Part shown: positions 52,920 to 62,137 of the stretch, piece by piece
How the letters are laid out: each line of letters begins with the position of its first letter
Numbering within the stretch: position 1 is the first letter of the stretch
Source: an uncultured bacterium
Lineage (GTDB): Bacteria > Actinomycetota > Coriobacteriia > Coriobacteriales > Eggerthellaceae
Direction of reading: 5' to 3'
NCBI GenBank assembly: GCA_937890835.1
Contig: CALADF010000001.1
Location: forward strand, 134,953 to 198,952
Length of the DNA stretch: 64,000 bases
Made by a program: the position numbers and the translations under genes
The notes under the pieces: generated by a model
Databases searched by the model: none
Told to the model about the DNA's origin: nothing
Seen by the model: the letters and a program-made list of their open reading frames with translations, nothing else

Positions 52920-53885
52920 TTATCGCTCGAGCTTCTCGGTCATTTCATCGGCGTGTCTTTTCAACCGTTCTGCGAGGAACTGCATCTCCTCGCTTTCAGG
53001 TGATTCTCTCACGATAGCGAACGATTCGACGTAACGCTTGCGATCCGAGAAGCGCACGATGTTCACGCGCTGTTTCAATATGCTCGAGATGAGAGGGCGA
53101 TACGCTTTGTCCACGTGCGCGAGCAGGTGGATGCCGTCACCCGGATCGCTGCCGTAAAAATCGAACGGATTGTCGGAGGCGACGAGTGTGATGTTGGGGT
53201 AGAAGCCTTCCTCGTGGCACATCGCGATAAATTGCTTGCGGAACAACTCGGCATGAAGGGCAGCTTGAAGGATGAAGCGTTCACCGGACAAATCGCGCAG
53301 CGCAACGCATTCCCTGCTTGCGAGCTCTGAGTTCTTGGCTACTCCGATGACCAGCTCGCCATGGAATTCGGGAATCCAGATAGCCTGAAGACCTTCGGGA
53401 ACCTCGAGCGTCGTGGTCGATTCGCTGAAAATAGTCGTTTGAAACGATACGTCCACTTTTCCCTTGGAGACCATATCGTAGGGATCGAGTCCGCTCCCGT
53501 TCATGTTGAGATATTCCACGCGCATCGAGCCGAATTTCTTCTCGGCCTGCTCGATCACGTCTTTCAAGCCCACGTAAAGCGCGTTGGTGTGCAAAAGGTC
53601 TTGGACGCGAATCGGCGCGTTGGTGGGTAGGGAGAGCGCACGAACTTCAGCAAGCATGTTCTCGTGCTCGCTGATGGCTCGCCCTGCGTACCTTGCAAAC
53701 GTCTCGCCCGCCGCTGTCAAGGTGAGAGGCTGCGTGTCGTAGAACAAGGCGCATCCGAGATATTTCTCAAGCGCCATGATGTGCCTGCTTAACGACGGCT
53801 GTGAAAGGTGCAGCTCGCGCGCCGCCGACGCGTAGCTTTTATGCGAGATCAGCACAGTGAATTCTCGACAGTATTCCAGGTCCAT
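52920..53885 (-). CDS. LysR-family regulator
   Basis: This 321-residue regulator has the N-terminal winged helix (SYASAARELHLSQPSLSRHI) and an effector domain. It points away from the corrinoid protein gene at 54219, with a 333-base gap between them. The likely target is the corrinoid methyltransferase operon, so the protein may sense a methylated substrate; its ligand cannot be read. An inverted repeat at 53956/54020 lies in the gap. Confidence 0.9.
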   Translation of the reverse strand: MDLEYCREFTVLISHKSYASAARELHLSQPSLSRHIMALEKYLGCALFYDTQPLTLTAAGETFARYAGRAISEHENMLAEVRALSLPTNAPIRVQDLLHTNALYVGLKDVIEQAEKKFGSMRVEYLNMNGSGLDPYDMVSKGKVDVSFQTTIFSESTTTLEVPEGLQAIWIPEFHGELVIGVAKNSELASRECVALRDLSGERFILQAALHAELFRKQFIAMCHEEGFYPNITLVASDNPFDFYGSDPGDGIHLLAHVDKAYRPLISSILKQRVNIVRFSDRKRYVESFAIVRESPESEEMQFLAERLKRHADEMTEKLER

Positions 53886-54218
53886 AATCCACTACCTTCT
53901 CGATATTCGTCGTGTTTATATTATTTGCTGTTCAGAGATGCGCACAATTAATGAGTATACCATTTGGCGCCGCTTTCACCCTCTTCGTCGATGTTTCAGC
54001 TGTTTTACCAGAGTGATTCATGGTATATGTTATCAACTATATGACCTCGTCTCTGCTTTGCTTGCGTCGATACAATCATTCCGTTAGAGTACCTTTCACC
54101 TTATGGTCGGCAGCTCTTCAATTTACGCATATCCACTATGCTGAATCATGCAAATTCCCCGGACCGATGCCGGCATATAATCAATTCAGTGCAACGGTCC
54201 AAATGAAAGGAATAAGAC
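53886..54218. promoter_or_regulatory. Divergent regulatory region of the corrinoid genes
   Basis: This A+T-rich 333-base gap holds TATACCAT (53956-53963) and its complement ATGGTATA (54020-54027), 56 bases apart, plus further A+T-rich stretches. Two such half-sites are compatible with LysR binding. No gene is supported. Confidence 0.5.
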
Positions 54219-54860
54219 ATGACTCTTCTTGAAGATATCTCCAGCGCGGTTCAGCGCGGCAAGAAGAAAGAGGTCAAGCCTCTGGTTCAGCAAGCTATCG
54301 ACGAGGGCATGGACCCGCAGGTCATCCTCAACGAGGGTCTCGTTCCTGCCATGAGCATCATCGGCGACAAGTTTTCCGCCGGCGAGGTTTTCGTCCCCGA
54401 GATGCTGGTTGCCGCTCGCGCCATGTCGGCCGGCACCGAGCTTCTTCGCCCGCTCCTTGCGGAAGAGGGCGCCGAGCCTCTTGGCAAAGCGGTCATCGGC
54501 ACCGTTCAGGGCGACATGCACGACATCGGTAAGAACCTTGTCCGCATGATGATCGAGAGCAAGGGCTTCGACGTGACCGATCTCGGCACCGATGTTTCGC
54601 CTGAGCAGTTCGTCACCTTCCTCCAGGAGCATGAGGATGTCGACATCGTCTGCTGCTCCGCGCTTCTGACGACTACGATGCCGTCCATCAAGGCGACGGT
54701 CGATGCCATTGAGGCTGCAGGCCTGCGCGATAGCGTGAAGATCATGATCGGTGGGGCGCCCGTTACCCAGGCCTTCTGCGACGAGATCGGCGCTGACGCC
54801 TACACGGTTGATGCCGGCGCTGCTGCCAACAAGGCTGCGGAGCTTGTGGCCGGCAAGTAA
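54219..54860 (+). CDS. Corrinoid (cobalamin-binding) methyltransfer protein
   Basis: This 213-residue protein has a helical cap domain (residues about 1-85, with IIGDKFSAGEVFVPEML) and a B12-binding Rossmann domain with the signature GTVQGDMHDIGKNL, in which His provides the lower cobalt ligand. It carries a methyl group between two methyltransferases. GAAAGGAA precedes ATG 54219. A terminator-like hairpin lies between it and the next gene. Its methyl donor may be a methoxy-aromatic compound or a methylamine-type compound; neither is shown. Confidence 0.92.
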   Translation: MTLLEDISSAVQRGKKKEVKPLVQQAIDEGMDPQVILNEGLVPAMSIIGDKFSAGEVFVPEMLVAARAMSAGTELLRPLLAEEGAEPLGKAVIGTVQGDMHDIGKNLVRMMIESKGFDVTDLGTDVSPEQFVTFLQEHEDVDIVCCSALLTTTMPSIKATVDAIEAAGLRDSVKIMIGGAPVTQAFCDEIGADAYTVDAGAAANKAAELVAGK

Positions 54861-54920
54861 TTCGTTTCGGTTCCGTCATTCGGGTTCCGAAGTCGGGTTT
54901 AACTTGAATATGCAATAACG

Positions 54921-54947
54921 AAGGAGGCGCTTCGAGCGCCTCCTTTT
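54921..54947 (+). terminator. Terminator between corrinoid protein and methyltransferase genes
   Basis: AAGGAGGCGCT (54921-54931) pairs perfectly with AGCGCCTCCTT (54935-54945) over a TCG loop, followed by TT. Its short T run suggests partial termination, giving more corrinoid protein than methyltransferase. Confidence 0.7.
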
Positions 54948-54962
54948 GGGAAGGGGTAAGTT

Positions 54963-55970
54963 ATGGATATGAAGAAATGGGTCGCTGAGCAGATCGCGGC
55001 CGATCGTAAGAAGCCGCTGCCGGTTCTCTCGTTTCCCGCCATTCAGCTTATGGACATCACGGTCGCCGACCTCATCGGCTCGACCGAGAAGCAGGCGGAG
55101 GCCATGCGCCTTGTCGCCGAGCGCGTAGATGCTGCAGCAAGCGTCTCCTTTATGGATCTCTCCGTCGAGGCTGAGGCGTTTGGCTCCGAGATCCGCGTAT
55201 CCGACGACGAGGTGCCCACGGTCATCGGCTCGATTATCGACGACGAAACGGAGCCTGATGATATCTTCGTGCCCGAGGTAGGTGCAGGTCGTACCGGCCA
55301 CTACATCGAAGCCATCCGCGCGGTCGCTCCGTTGATCAATGATCGCCCCGTGTTCGCAGGCGTCATAGGGCCGTTCTCCCTTGCAGGGCGTTTGATGGAC
55401 GTCAACGAGGTCATGGTTCTTTGCTACGAGGAGCCCGAGTTGGTGCATGCGGTGCTCGATAAGGTGACGGGTTTCATCGCTGATTACGCCGAGGCCTTCA
55501 AAGCTGCGGGCGCTGACGGCGTCATGATGGCCGAGCCCCTTGCAGGGCTGCTTCCGCCTGCGCTTCTCGGTGAATTCTCCACTCCTTACGTGAAACGTAT
55601 CGTCGACGCCGTTCAAACCGACGAGTTTGCCGTTGTGTACCATAATTGCGGCAGCTCGGTCGTCAAGGCGGCTGATGAGGTGTTCGCGACGGGTTCTGCG
55701 GCGTATCATTTCGGCAATGCGATCGACATGGCCGACATCATGCCTCTTGTTCCCGAGGGAGTCATCGCCATGGGTAACATCGATCCTGCCGGCGAGATTC
55801 GCAACGGCACTCCCGAAAGCGTACGTGCGGCGACGCTCGACCTCATGGCCAAGTGCGCCCAGTATCCCAATTTCGTGCCTTCGACAGGTTGCGATGTTCC
55901 TCCGATGAGCCCGTGGGATAACGTCGAGGCGTTTTTCGCCGCTGTTGACGAATACTATGAAGCGCGATAA
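54963..55970 (+). CDS. URO-D family corrinoid methyltransferase, MtaA/MtbA-like
   Basis: This 335-residue protein of the uroporphyrinogen decarboxylase superfamily has the zinc-type motif VVYHNCGSSV and a later Cys in STGCDVPP, which together match the His-x-Cys...Cys zinc site of methylcobamide:thiol methyltransferases. It would move a methyl group to or from the corrinoid protein encoded just upstream. In bacteria without coenzyme M the acceptor could be another thiol or tetrahydrofolate; this is open. It is full length for the family, unlike the homologue at 45925. Confidence 0.88.
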   Translation: MDMKKWVAEQIAADRKKPLPVLSFPAIQLMDITVADLIGSTEKQAEAMRLVAERVDAAASVSFMDLSVEAEAFGSEIRVSDDEVPTVIGSIIDDETEPDDIFVPEVGAGRTGHYIEAIRAVAPLINDRPVFAGVIGPFSLAGRLMDVNEVMVLCYEEPELVHAVLDKVTGFIADYAEAFKAAGADGVMMAEPLAGLLPPALLGEFSTPYVKRIVDAVQTDEFAVVYHNCGSSVVKAADEVFATGSAAYHFGNAIDMADIMPLVPEGVIAMGNIDPAGEIRNGTPESVRAATLDLMAKCAQYPNFVPSTGCDVPPMSPWDNVEAFFAAVDEYYEAR

Positions 55971-56007
55971 ACGAGTTCGTTTTCCCACGCTTCAACTATC
56001 ACGTTAA

Positions 56008-56052
56008 AAAGCTCGGCCCCGCGTCAAACGAAACGCGGGGCCGAGCTTTTCT
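56008..56052. terminator. Strong terminator between convergent operons
   Basis: A stem of about 18 bp (AAAAGCTCGGCCCCGCGT with ACGCGGGGCCGAGCTTTT) ends in T and A runs on either strand, so it can stop transcription from both sides. Confidence 0.92.
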
Positions 56053-56150
56053 CTGCATCGTTTGCTTGTTACGTTGGTTGAATGCGGATGAGGCGAAAAT
56101 CCGTGCGGATCTTCGCCTCATCGCTTCGCCAACACGATACGATCGACGAT

Positions 56151-56705
56151 CTAGTAAACAACGCAGCTCGTGTAGGCGATGGTTCCCTTTCCGTGGTTGT
56201 AGGGAATTCGAGCGCTAACGCATACCTCCGACACCAGCAAACCCGCAGCCTCCATGGAGACGAGCGCCTGCTCCGGATGACGGCAGGGCTCATCAGGACA
56301 GCCGCACTGCGGGCAGAGCGTGCATGTTCCCGCCGCGAGCAGTAGGGCGCTCTCGAGCCCGGGCGTCGATTTGACCTCGCGGGCGAACGAACGAAAGCGC
56401 TGCTTGTGAGCATGTTCTGCGTCGATCATGCCTTCGAAATCGAATTCGTCTTCAAGCTCTTTGACGGTTTGGACGACAAAGCACGTCTTTCTCTCGTCAA
56501 TAAGACGTTGGAAATGATCGAGTTCGCCGCAATACGGGGGGCACATCCAGTTCTTAGCGAACGACTTGCAGCGATCAACGCCGCACATCCCCCGAACCTC
56601 CGGGTTCACCGTTAGCTTCGCCGCAGGCACGACGCCGGTGCACTCGAATTCCTCACGTTCGGCAATTTCATATAGCGCTGTCGATAATTCGTTGGTGTCA
56701 GACAT
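56151..56705 (-). CDS. DUF2284 cysteine-rich metal-binding protein
   Basis: This 184-residue protein has two Cys clusters: CGVDRCKSFAKNWMCPPYCG near the start and CTLCPQCGCPDEPC later, the pattern of the DUF2284 family. These proteins often occur with corrinoid methyltransferases; their role is unknown, and an Fe-S-based electron donor to the corrinoid activator is one idea. ATG at 56705 has a CAGGCGAAA leader. It is the last gene of a three-gene minus-strand operon. Confidence 0.85.
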   Translation of the reverse strand: MSDTNELSTALYEIAEREEFECTGVVPAAKLTVNPEVRGMCGVDRCKSFAKNWMCPPYCGELDHFQRLIDERKTCFVVQTVKELEDEFDFEGMIDAEHAHKQRFRSFAREVKSTPGLESALLLAAGTCTLCPQCGCPDEPCRHPEQALVSMEAAGLLVSEVCVSARIPYNHGKGTIAYTSCVVY

Positions 56706-56753
56706 TTTCGCCTGCTTTCAATCTCGTCGGAATGTCGCTTCGGAAACGTGCGG

Positions 56754-58280
56754 TTACTCTTCTTCGAACCCCATGAAGTCGATGTAGAACTCGTTGAAGC
56801 GTTTATCGGTCGACAGCTCCAGGTAGTCGGCGAGCTCCGCTATTTCTTCGGTAGCTTCGCGCCCCTGCTCGAACAAACACTCTACCGCACCTTGCCCCGC
56901 CGTGTTGCCGCATGCGCGCACTTTTCCGTCGAGAGCGGGAGGGATGAGTCCGATGGCAGTTGCGGAATGAGGGTCGAGGTGCATGCCGAACCCACCCGCC
57001 AAGGCGACCTCGTCGATCTGATCGTAGGTTGCGTCGAACTCCGCCATCATGGTTTCTATGCCCGCGCGTATGGCGCTTTTCGCGAGTTGCACCTTTCGCA
57101 CGTCCGATTGCGCGAGGTACACGTTGTGCGCGGCATCAAGATAGCAAACCGTCTCCCCGTTTTCCTCGCCGATGCAATGCGACCAGTGCTCGTCGGCTTC
57201 GTCTTCATCGCAAAGGTAGCCCGTCTCGTCGACCAAGCCAACTGAAACGACGGCGGCAACGGCATCGAGCAGCCCCGACCCGCAGATTCCGATCGCGGGG
57301 GCATCGTCGACGGTCTCGATTTGAAACTCGCCATCGCCCAGCGTGACCTTGCTGATAGCTCCCGGCATCGCGGGCATGCCGAGCGTAATGCTCGCACCTT
57401 CGAACGCGGGACCTGCGGCAGTTGCGCAGCAGACGATCTTATCGTCGTTTCCCAGAGCCATCTCGCCGTTTGTTCCGATATCGATGAAAAGCTGGAGAGC
57501 TTCGTGATCCCGCATCCGCGCCGCCCTGATGCCTGCTGTGATGTCGCCCCCCACGTAGCCCGCGACAGCAGGGGCGAGGTAGGCCTGCGTGAGGGAAGGT
57601 AGAAGAGGTTGGTGCAAGGTGAAGGTGCCGCCGAACAACGATTGCGGGGTGAAGGGGGCTATGCCGATATCGTGTGGGTCGAGTCCGCAGATAAAATGAA
57701 GCATCGTGGTGTTGCCGACGACCGAGCACGCTTTGACGTCCTCCGCCTTGATGCCGGTATGGCGGCAGAGCTCCTCGCATGCGTCCCTCATGCCGCTTAG
57801 CAGGCAGTCGCAGAGATCGTCAAGCCCTCCAGGTTTCGATGAAGCGTTGATTCGCGCGATAACATCGCTGCCGAACACCACTTGAGGGTTGACCTTTCCG
57901 ACCGATGCGACAATATCGGCCGTCAAGAGATCGACGAGATGAAATACCATGGTGGTAGACCCGACGTCGATCGCAATACCGTACGTTGCCGACGCATTGT
58001 GCGTGAAATGCCCTTGATCAGCAACTCCTGCGATTTTAACGGTGCTGATTTCCTCGAGTATGATCTCGCTTCCTTCTTTCGCCAAGGTCTCGCAAGCGAG
58101 CTTGTAGCCCACGCTGCCTTCGTCGCGCACGAGCACCTTGCATCTGCCGCACGTTCCCTCGCCACCGCACGGGGCGAAGATGGGTTTTCCCGCATCTTGA
58201 AGAACCTCAAGCAGAGTCTGCCCTTCGTGGGCGGCAACTTCTTCGACGCTTCCGTCTTGATTTCTTACTATTATCCGCAT
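56754..58280 (-). CDS. RACo-like reductive activator of corrinoid protein
   Basis: This 508-residue protein has an N-terminal 2Fe-2S ferredoxin domain with Cys38, Cys44, Cys47 and Cys63 (CGGEGTCGRC, then LAC). Next comes an ASKHA-type ATPase domain with IDVGSTTMVF, DIGTNGEMAL and ALAGGFG. Such proteins use ATP to reduce inactive Co(II) corrinoid to Co(I). AAGGAG precedes ATG 58280. It serves the corrinoid protein at 54219, the only one in the window. It is shorter than the well-studied RACo, with a reduced linker. Confidence 0.9.
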   Translation of the reverse strand: MRIIVRNQDGSVEEVAAHEGQTLLEVLQDAGKPIFAPCGGEGTCGRCKVLVRDEGSVGYKLACETLAKEGSEIILEEISTVKIAGVADQGHFTHNASATYGIAIDVGSTTMVFHLVDLLTADIVASVGKVNPQVVFGSDVIARINASSKPGGLDDLCDCLLSGMRDACEELCRHTGIKAEDVKACSVVGNTTMLHFICGLDPHDIGIAPFTPQSLFGGTFTLHQPLLPSLTQAYLAPAVAGYVGGDITAGIRAARMRDHEALQLFIDIGTNGEMALGNDDKIVCCATAAGPAFEGASITLGMPAMPGAISKVTLGDGEFQIETVDDAPAIGICGSGLLDAVAAVVSVGLVDETGYLCDEDEADEHWSHCIGEENGETVCYLDAAHNVYLAQSDVRKVQLAKSAIRAGIETMMAEFDATYDQIDEVALAGGFGMHLDPHSATAIGLIPPALDGKVRACGNTAGQGAVECLFEQGREATEEIAELADYLELSTDKRFNEFYIDFMGFEEE

Positions 58281-58288
58281 GACTCTCC

Positions 58289-60298
58289 TTACGCTATCGT
58301 GCAGTCTATCCTTGCCGTTACCGTCGTCCCTAAATCCAACACCTGACCGTCGCCTGCTGAAGTCGTGTTCTCGGTGATATCGATCAAGACCTCAACCTCG
58401 TTCGAGGCTCCTCTGTCCACGGCATCGTGGGCGGCCTCCTGCCGAGCATGGCTCTTCGCTGCGTCGATCGCTTCCTTTCGTGTTGCGAAGCGGTCGACGC
58501 CCCGTCTGGAATGAACGGTGTAACCGGTGATACCGAACGAATCGTAAACAGGCATCACCGCAACTGCAGAGGCGGCGCTCACGTGCGCTGCCGCTGCTCC
58601 AACGGCATTGGCGACCTCGGCGTGATCGGGAATCATCCAGACTGCGCCGAGGTCGCGAGCGACAGGGGGCAGGAAGATATGGGTAGGCGCCCCCAAGCCT
58701 ACGAGGGGTATGTCTATTTCGGGGACAAGCGAAAAGTATGATTTCCCTGATACCGTATCACGCGCATTTTCCCACTGGAGCTCAACGATCCGCTCGAGCG
58801 TTTCAGCGGATTCATCGTCTGCGAGCGAAGGGTAACGACGCGTTATGAACGAGCTCAGTATGCCGACGAATAAGTTATGCTCAACCAGGTCGTACACCAT
58901 GTCGCATACCCTGGTGGCACCGTCGAACCCGTCGGGACAGGAGGGAAGAGCCTCTGCGATATACCGCGCGCACAGTGTCGCCGCCTCCGATTCGTAGCAG
59001 CTGAAATCGCCTTTGACGTGCATTGCGTCGGTGGGGGTGAAGCCGCAACGCATCACGTAGCCTTCCGACTCCAGCTTCTCAACGTTCAGCGCGAACAGGT
59101 CCACCTGATCGAGGAGCACAGGACCCTTGCGAAGCGTCTCGATAATCGCTGATTCGCTTCCGCTGAGCGCTTTCTCCTCTGATGGCGTGCGAATGAGATA
59201 GAGCACTTCAAATAAAGGTAATTGGGCCTTTATCGGGCGATCGGCGAGCTCTCTTAGTTTGCGGAGCAGCTCGGGGTGCTTCTGCGCCGCAGATGAGATA
59301 GGCTCAACCCGTCGTGTCGACAAGCCCAACCTCCCGTCTTTGAACACGATGCGGGTGTCGCCGCCGAGGCTGAAGGTGTCGACACGCACTCCTTCAACTT
59401 GCGTTCTCCAGGATCCGATGCGCGTTTTGCCGTCCATCTGGGGTTTGCCGGAATCGATAAGAGCGAGGTCCGTCGTGGTGCCACCCATATCCACGACCAT
59501 GCAGCTTGCTTGATCGGATAGCTCGCGGGCTCCTTGAACGCTTGCCGCAGGACCCGACAATATGGTTTCCACGGGGCGCGACTTCGATAGCGACGCTTGC
59601 ATTATTCCGCCATCGCTTCTGAGAATCATCGACGGAGTCGTCGTCGCACGGTGCTCGAGACACTGATCAACCGCGCGAACAAAGTCGTCGATCACCGGCA
59701 GTAACCGTGCGTTTAGCAGAGCCGTCGCTCCCCGCTCCATCATGTTGAGATGCTTCGCAAGGTCGCATGCTTTTACGATCGGCACGTTGAATCTATCTGA
59801 AAGGATGCGCTCGGCTTCGTGCTCGCAGACGGCTCCGTTGCTTACCGCGTTTCTTTCGCAAATCGCGAGAGCGTCGGCGTCGGCGAACCAGCCTTCATTA
59901 GATGCGATAATATCGTCCCAGGGAGGAACGCCGACGGTGCCGTCGGTAAACGTCTCCTGCGTGGGAATGCAGAGGACGGCTTCGTCTTGAATGCCGTATT
60001 TTGCCGATGCGTTGATTCTCTTGAGTACGCTCTCGTTCGTGCCTATGAGCACGAGCTTGGATCGTGACCCCTTGTTCTCAACACAGGCGTTGGTAGCCAG
60101 CGTCGTCGATAAGACCAAAAGACGCGCTTGACCGAAATAACGCTTCGGAAGACCCCCGAGGGCCTCTGCGATACCGAAGGCAAGATTCTCCTTCGTGGTC
60201 CGCGCTTTCGCTTTCGCGAGAACGCGTTTTTCGATCGTATCGTATACGACCGCATCGGTGAACGTTCCTCCTGTGTCGATACCGATGTTGATGGTCAT
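58289..60298 (-). CDS. Hydantoinase/oxoprolinase family ATPase
   Basis: This 669-residue protein has an ASKHA nucleotide-binding start (GIDTGGTFTDAVVYD), a middle DMGGTTTDLALID, and a GAPTHIFLPP segment, matching the hydantoinase A/oxoprolinase group. Family members hydrolyse cyclic amides with ATP or act as methyl-corrinoid accessory proteins. Here it starts an operon with RACo and DUF2284, so a role in corrinoid activation is more likely than hydantoin cleavage; there is no HyuB partner. GAGGAG precedes ATG 60298; the next gene follows after eight bases. Confidence 0.85.
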   Translation of the reverse strand: MTINIGIDTGGTFTDAVVYDTIEKRVLAKAKARTTKENLAFGIAEALGGLPKRYFGQARLLVLSTTLATNACVENKGSRSKLVLIGTNESVLKRINASAKYGIQDEAVLCIPTQETFTDGTVGVPPWDDIIASNEGWFADADALAICERNAVSNGAVCEHEAERILSDRFNVPIVKACDLAKHLNMMERGATALLNARLLPVIDDFVRAVDQCLEHRATTTPSMILRSDGGIMQASLSKSRPVETILSGPAASVQGARELSDQASCMVVDMGGTTTDLALIDSGKPQMDGKTRIGSWRTQVEGVRVDTFSLGGDTRIVFKDGRLGLSTRRVEPISSAAQKHPELLRKLRELADRPIKAQLPLFEVLYLIRTPSEEKALSGSESAIIETLRKGPVLLDQVDLFALNVEKLESEGYVMRCGFTPTDAMHVKGDFSCYESEAATLCARYIAEALPSCPDGFDGATRVCDMVYDLVEHNLFVGILSSFITRRYPSLADDESAETLERIVELQWENARDTVSGKSYFSLVPEIDIPLVGLGAPTHIFLPPVARDLGAVWMIPDHAEVANAVGAAAAHVSAASAVAVMPVYDSFGITGYTVHSRRGVDRFATRKEAIDAAKSHARQEAAHDAVDRGASNEVEVLIDITENTTSAGDGQVLDLGTTVTARIDCTIA

Positions 60299-60708
60299 CT
60301 AACTCCTCGCTCTTTCCGCTGCGGACACTTTGAACATTATTCTAATTGTTTCAGCAACGCCGGGCTTTAGATTTTCGCATTCGCCTTCCCCGATAACCGT
60401 TTGACGCATGTTGGCTTTCTGCATGGTCTAAGTCGTCTCCTCGCCATATCCTGCCTATCACGCTATCGATGGTTGAGGTTAGAGACGAAAGATTAGGGAG
60501 GAGCGCCTTCTTCACCCCATGCGAGGGCGCGGAATGTATTTCACAAAAGCTTTGGATGAGCTGCGGACTCCGCACGGTGGGGGAGGGCGTGTGCATCATC
60601 GGTTGTGTAGCCTTGATGCGACAAACGCGATGCGCCCGCCAACCTTTCGCCTTCGAAGCATAATGGTATTTCGGCTTGCAAGATTTTACCTTTACGGGAG
60701 GATCGACC
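60299..60708. promoter_or_regulatory. Divergent intergenic region
   Basis: About 410 bases without a supported gene separate the hydantoinase-like gene from the permease. Promoters for both strands are expected. I see no strong hairpin or repeat. Confidence 0.4.
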
Positions 60709-61839
60709 ATGCTCGAGTGGAAGACATGCCTTAAGATCGGCGTCACGGCATTTCTAATTTTCCTGGCAGTTACCTATTGGGGGCCTTTCGCGAAGCTCGT
60801 CGGTGCGCTCGTGGGCGCTGCGTTGCCGCTGGTTGTCGGATGCGCCATCGCATACGTCGTCAATATTTTGATGTCCTGGGTTGAAGCACGGTTCTTATCG
60901 CGTCTCAAAGGTTCCGTGATGATGAGGTTCAAGCGCCCGCTGAGCATCATTGCATCGTTCGTTTTGATAATAGGTATTGTTGCTCTTATTACGCGTTTGG
61001 TTGTTCCCGAGCTTAAGGCATGCGCGGACTTGCTCATCGCCCAATTGCCCATTATGGCCGATGCGGCATTAACGTGGCTCGAATCATCGGGTTTGGTGGA
61101 GGAGAGCGGTCTCGCAGCGACATCCGATGCGGATTGGGATGCGGCTTTTCAGCAGATCAGCACGGTCGTTTCCTCTGGTTTCAGCAATATGATGGGGACG
61201 GCGATCGAGGCGGTCACATCCGTTTTCACCGGCGTGGCCACCGCCGTCATCGCTTTGATCTTCTCGGTTTATCTGCTTGCGAGCAAGGAGCGTCTTCTCG
61301 GGCAAGTCGATGACGTGCTGAAGCGCTACATGAGTGAAAAGGTGTTTGCTACAACTCATTATGTTTTGGGCGTTGCAGATGAGTGCTTCCACCGCTTTAT
61401 CGTCGGGCAGTGCGCGGAAGCGGTGATTCTCGGCGCGCTTTGCACGCTGGGCATGGCCGTTTTGGGAATTCCTTATGCGGCGATGACGGGTGCTGTCATC
61501 GCGCTTACGGCACTCATTCCCGTTGTGGGGGCATATATTGGCGCTGCGATCGGCGTCCTCATGATCATCACGGTTTCGCCGATCAAGGCGATTCTGTTCG
61601 TCGTGTTCATCGTCGTGCTTCAGCAGATTGAGGGTAACTTCATTTATCCTAAAGTTGTCGGATCTTCATTGGGCTTGCCGGCCATTTGGGTACTCACCGC
61701 TGTGATCGTTGGCGGAGGCGTGATGGGTATCGGCGGCATGCTCATCGGCGTTCCGATTGCGGCCACCTTGTATCGCTTGCTGCGCGAGGATGTGTACGGT
61801 TCGGGGTCGGAACGTACAGGCATGGCATCAGCCTCGTGA
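60709..61839 (+). CDS. AI-2E family transporter (PerM/YtvI-like)
   Basis: This 376-residue membrane protein has a helical pair at the N-terminus, a soluble segment of about 80 residues, and a C-terminal set of helices with the typical FIVGQCAEAVILG, LIPVVGAYIGA and QQIEGNFIYPKVVG motifs. ATG at 60709 is chosen because GGGAGG lies eight bases upstream; an in-frame TTG at 60676 has no good site. Substrates of the family vary (signals, ions, sodium/proton exchange), so no cargo is given. Confidence 0.88.
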   Translation: MLEWKTCLKIGVTAFLIFLAVTYWGPFAKLVGALVGAALPLVVGCAIAYVVNILMSWVEARFLSRLKGSVMMRFKRPLSIIASFVLIIGIVALITRLVVPELKACADLLIAQLPIMADAALTWLESSGLVEESGLAATSDADWDAAFQQISTVVSSGFSNMMGTAIEAVTSVFTGVATAVIALIFSVYLLASKERLLGQVDDVLKRYMSEKVFATTHYVLGVADECFHRFIVGQCAEAVILGALCTLGMAVLGIPYAAMTGAVIALTALIPVVGAYIGAAIGVLMIITVSPIKAILFVVFIVVLQQIEGNFIYPKVVGSSLGLPAIWVLTAVIVGGGVMGIGGMLIGVPIAATLYRLLREDVYGSGSERTGMASAS

Positions 61840-62137
61840 GCTTCCTTACGATCTTTGCGTCATGAACGTCCGAGGGAGCCTCCAGGGGCTTTCTCGGACA
61901 CGGGAAAGACCGACTGATCATTTAAGCGAGATGGAGGCGAAGTGCATCGAGGATGGAAGAGCTATCGATGCATGATCATCGTCGGCGTTCCATCCGATCA
62001 CGCACTTTGTCGAAGCGGGCACGAGATTCGGTCGTCGACCGAGATAGAGTGAAGCGCTTGAATAACTCTAACTTTACATAACATATATTATCAATATGTT
62101 ATGTAAAGCAGTTTGCTATGCAATCTACTAAAGCAGG
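61840..62137. other. Intergenic region with AT-rich inverted repeat
   Basis: The region lies between two convergent genes. No gene is supported. The main feature is the inverted repeat at 62070-62106, described separately. Confidence 0.5.
62070..62106. repeat. 15-bp perfect A+T-rich inverted repeat
   Basis: CTTTACATAACATAT (62070-62084) and its exact complement (62092-62106) flank a 7-base spacer ATTATCA. It lies between convergent genes. It could be a protein-binding site, a site-specific recombination site or a weak terminator. Confidence 0.8.

Noticed and set aside
62070..62106. Chromosomal dif site
   Set aside because: A dif site is about 28 bp with an 11-6-11 layout; this repeat is 15-7-15 and fully symmetric.
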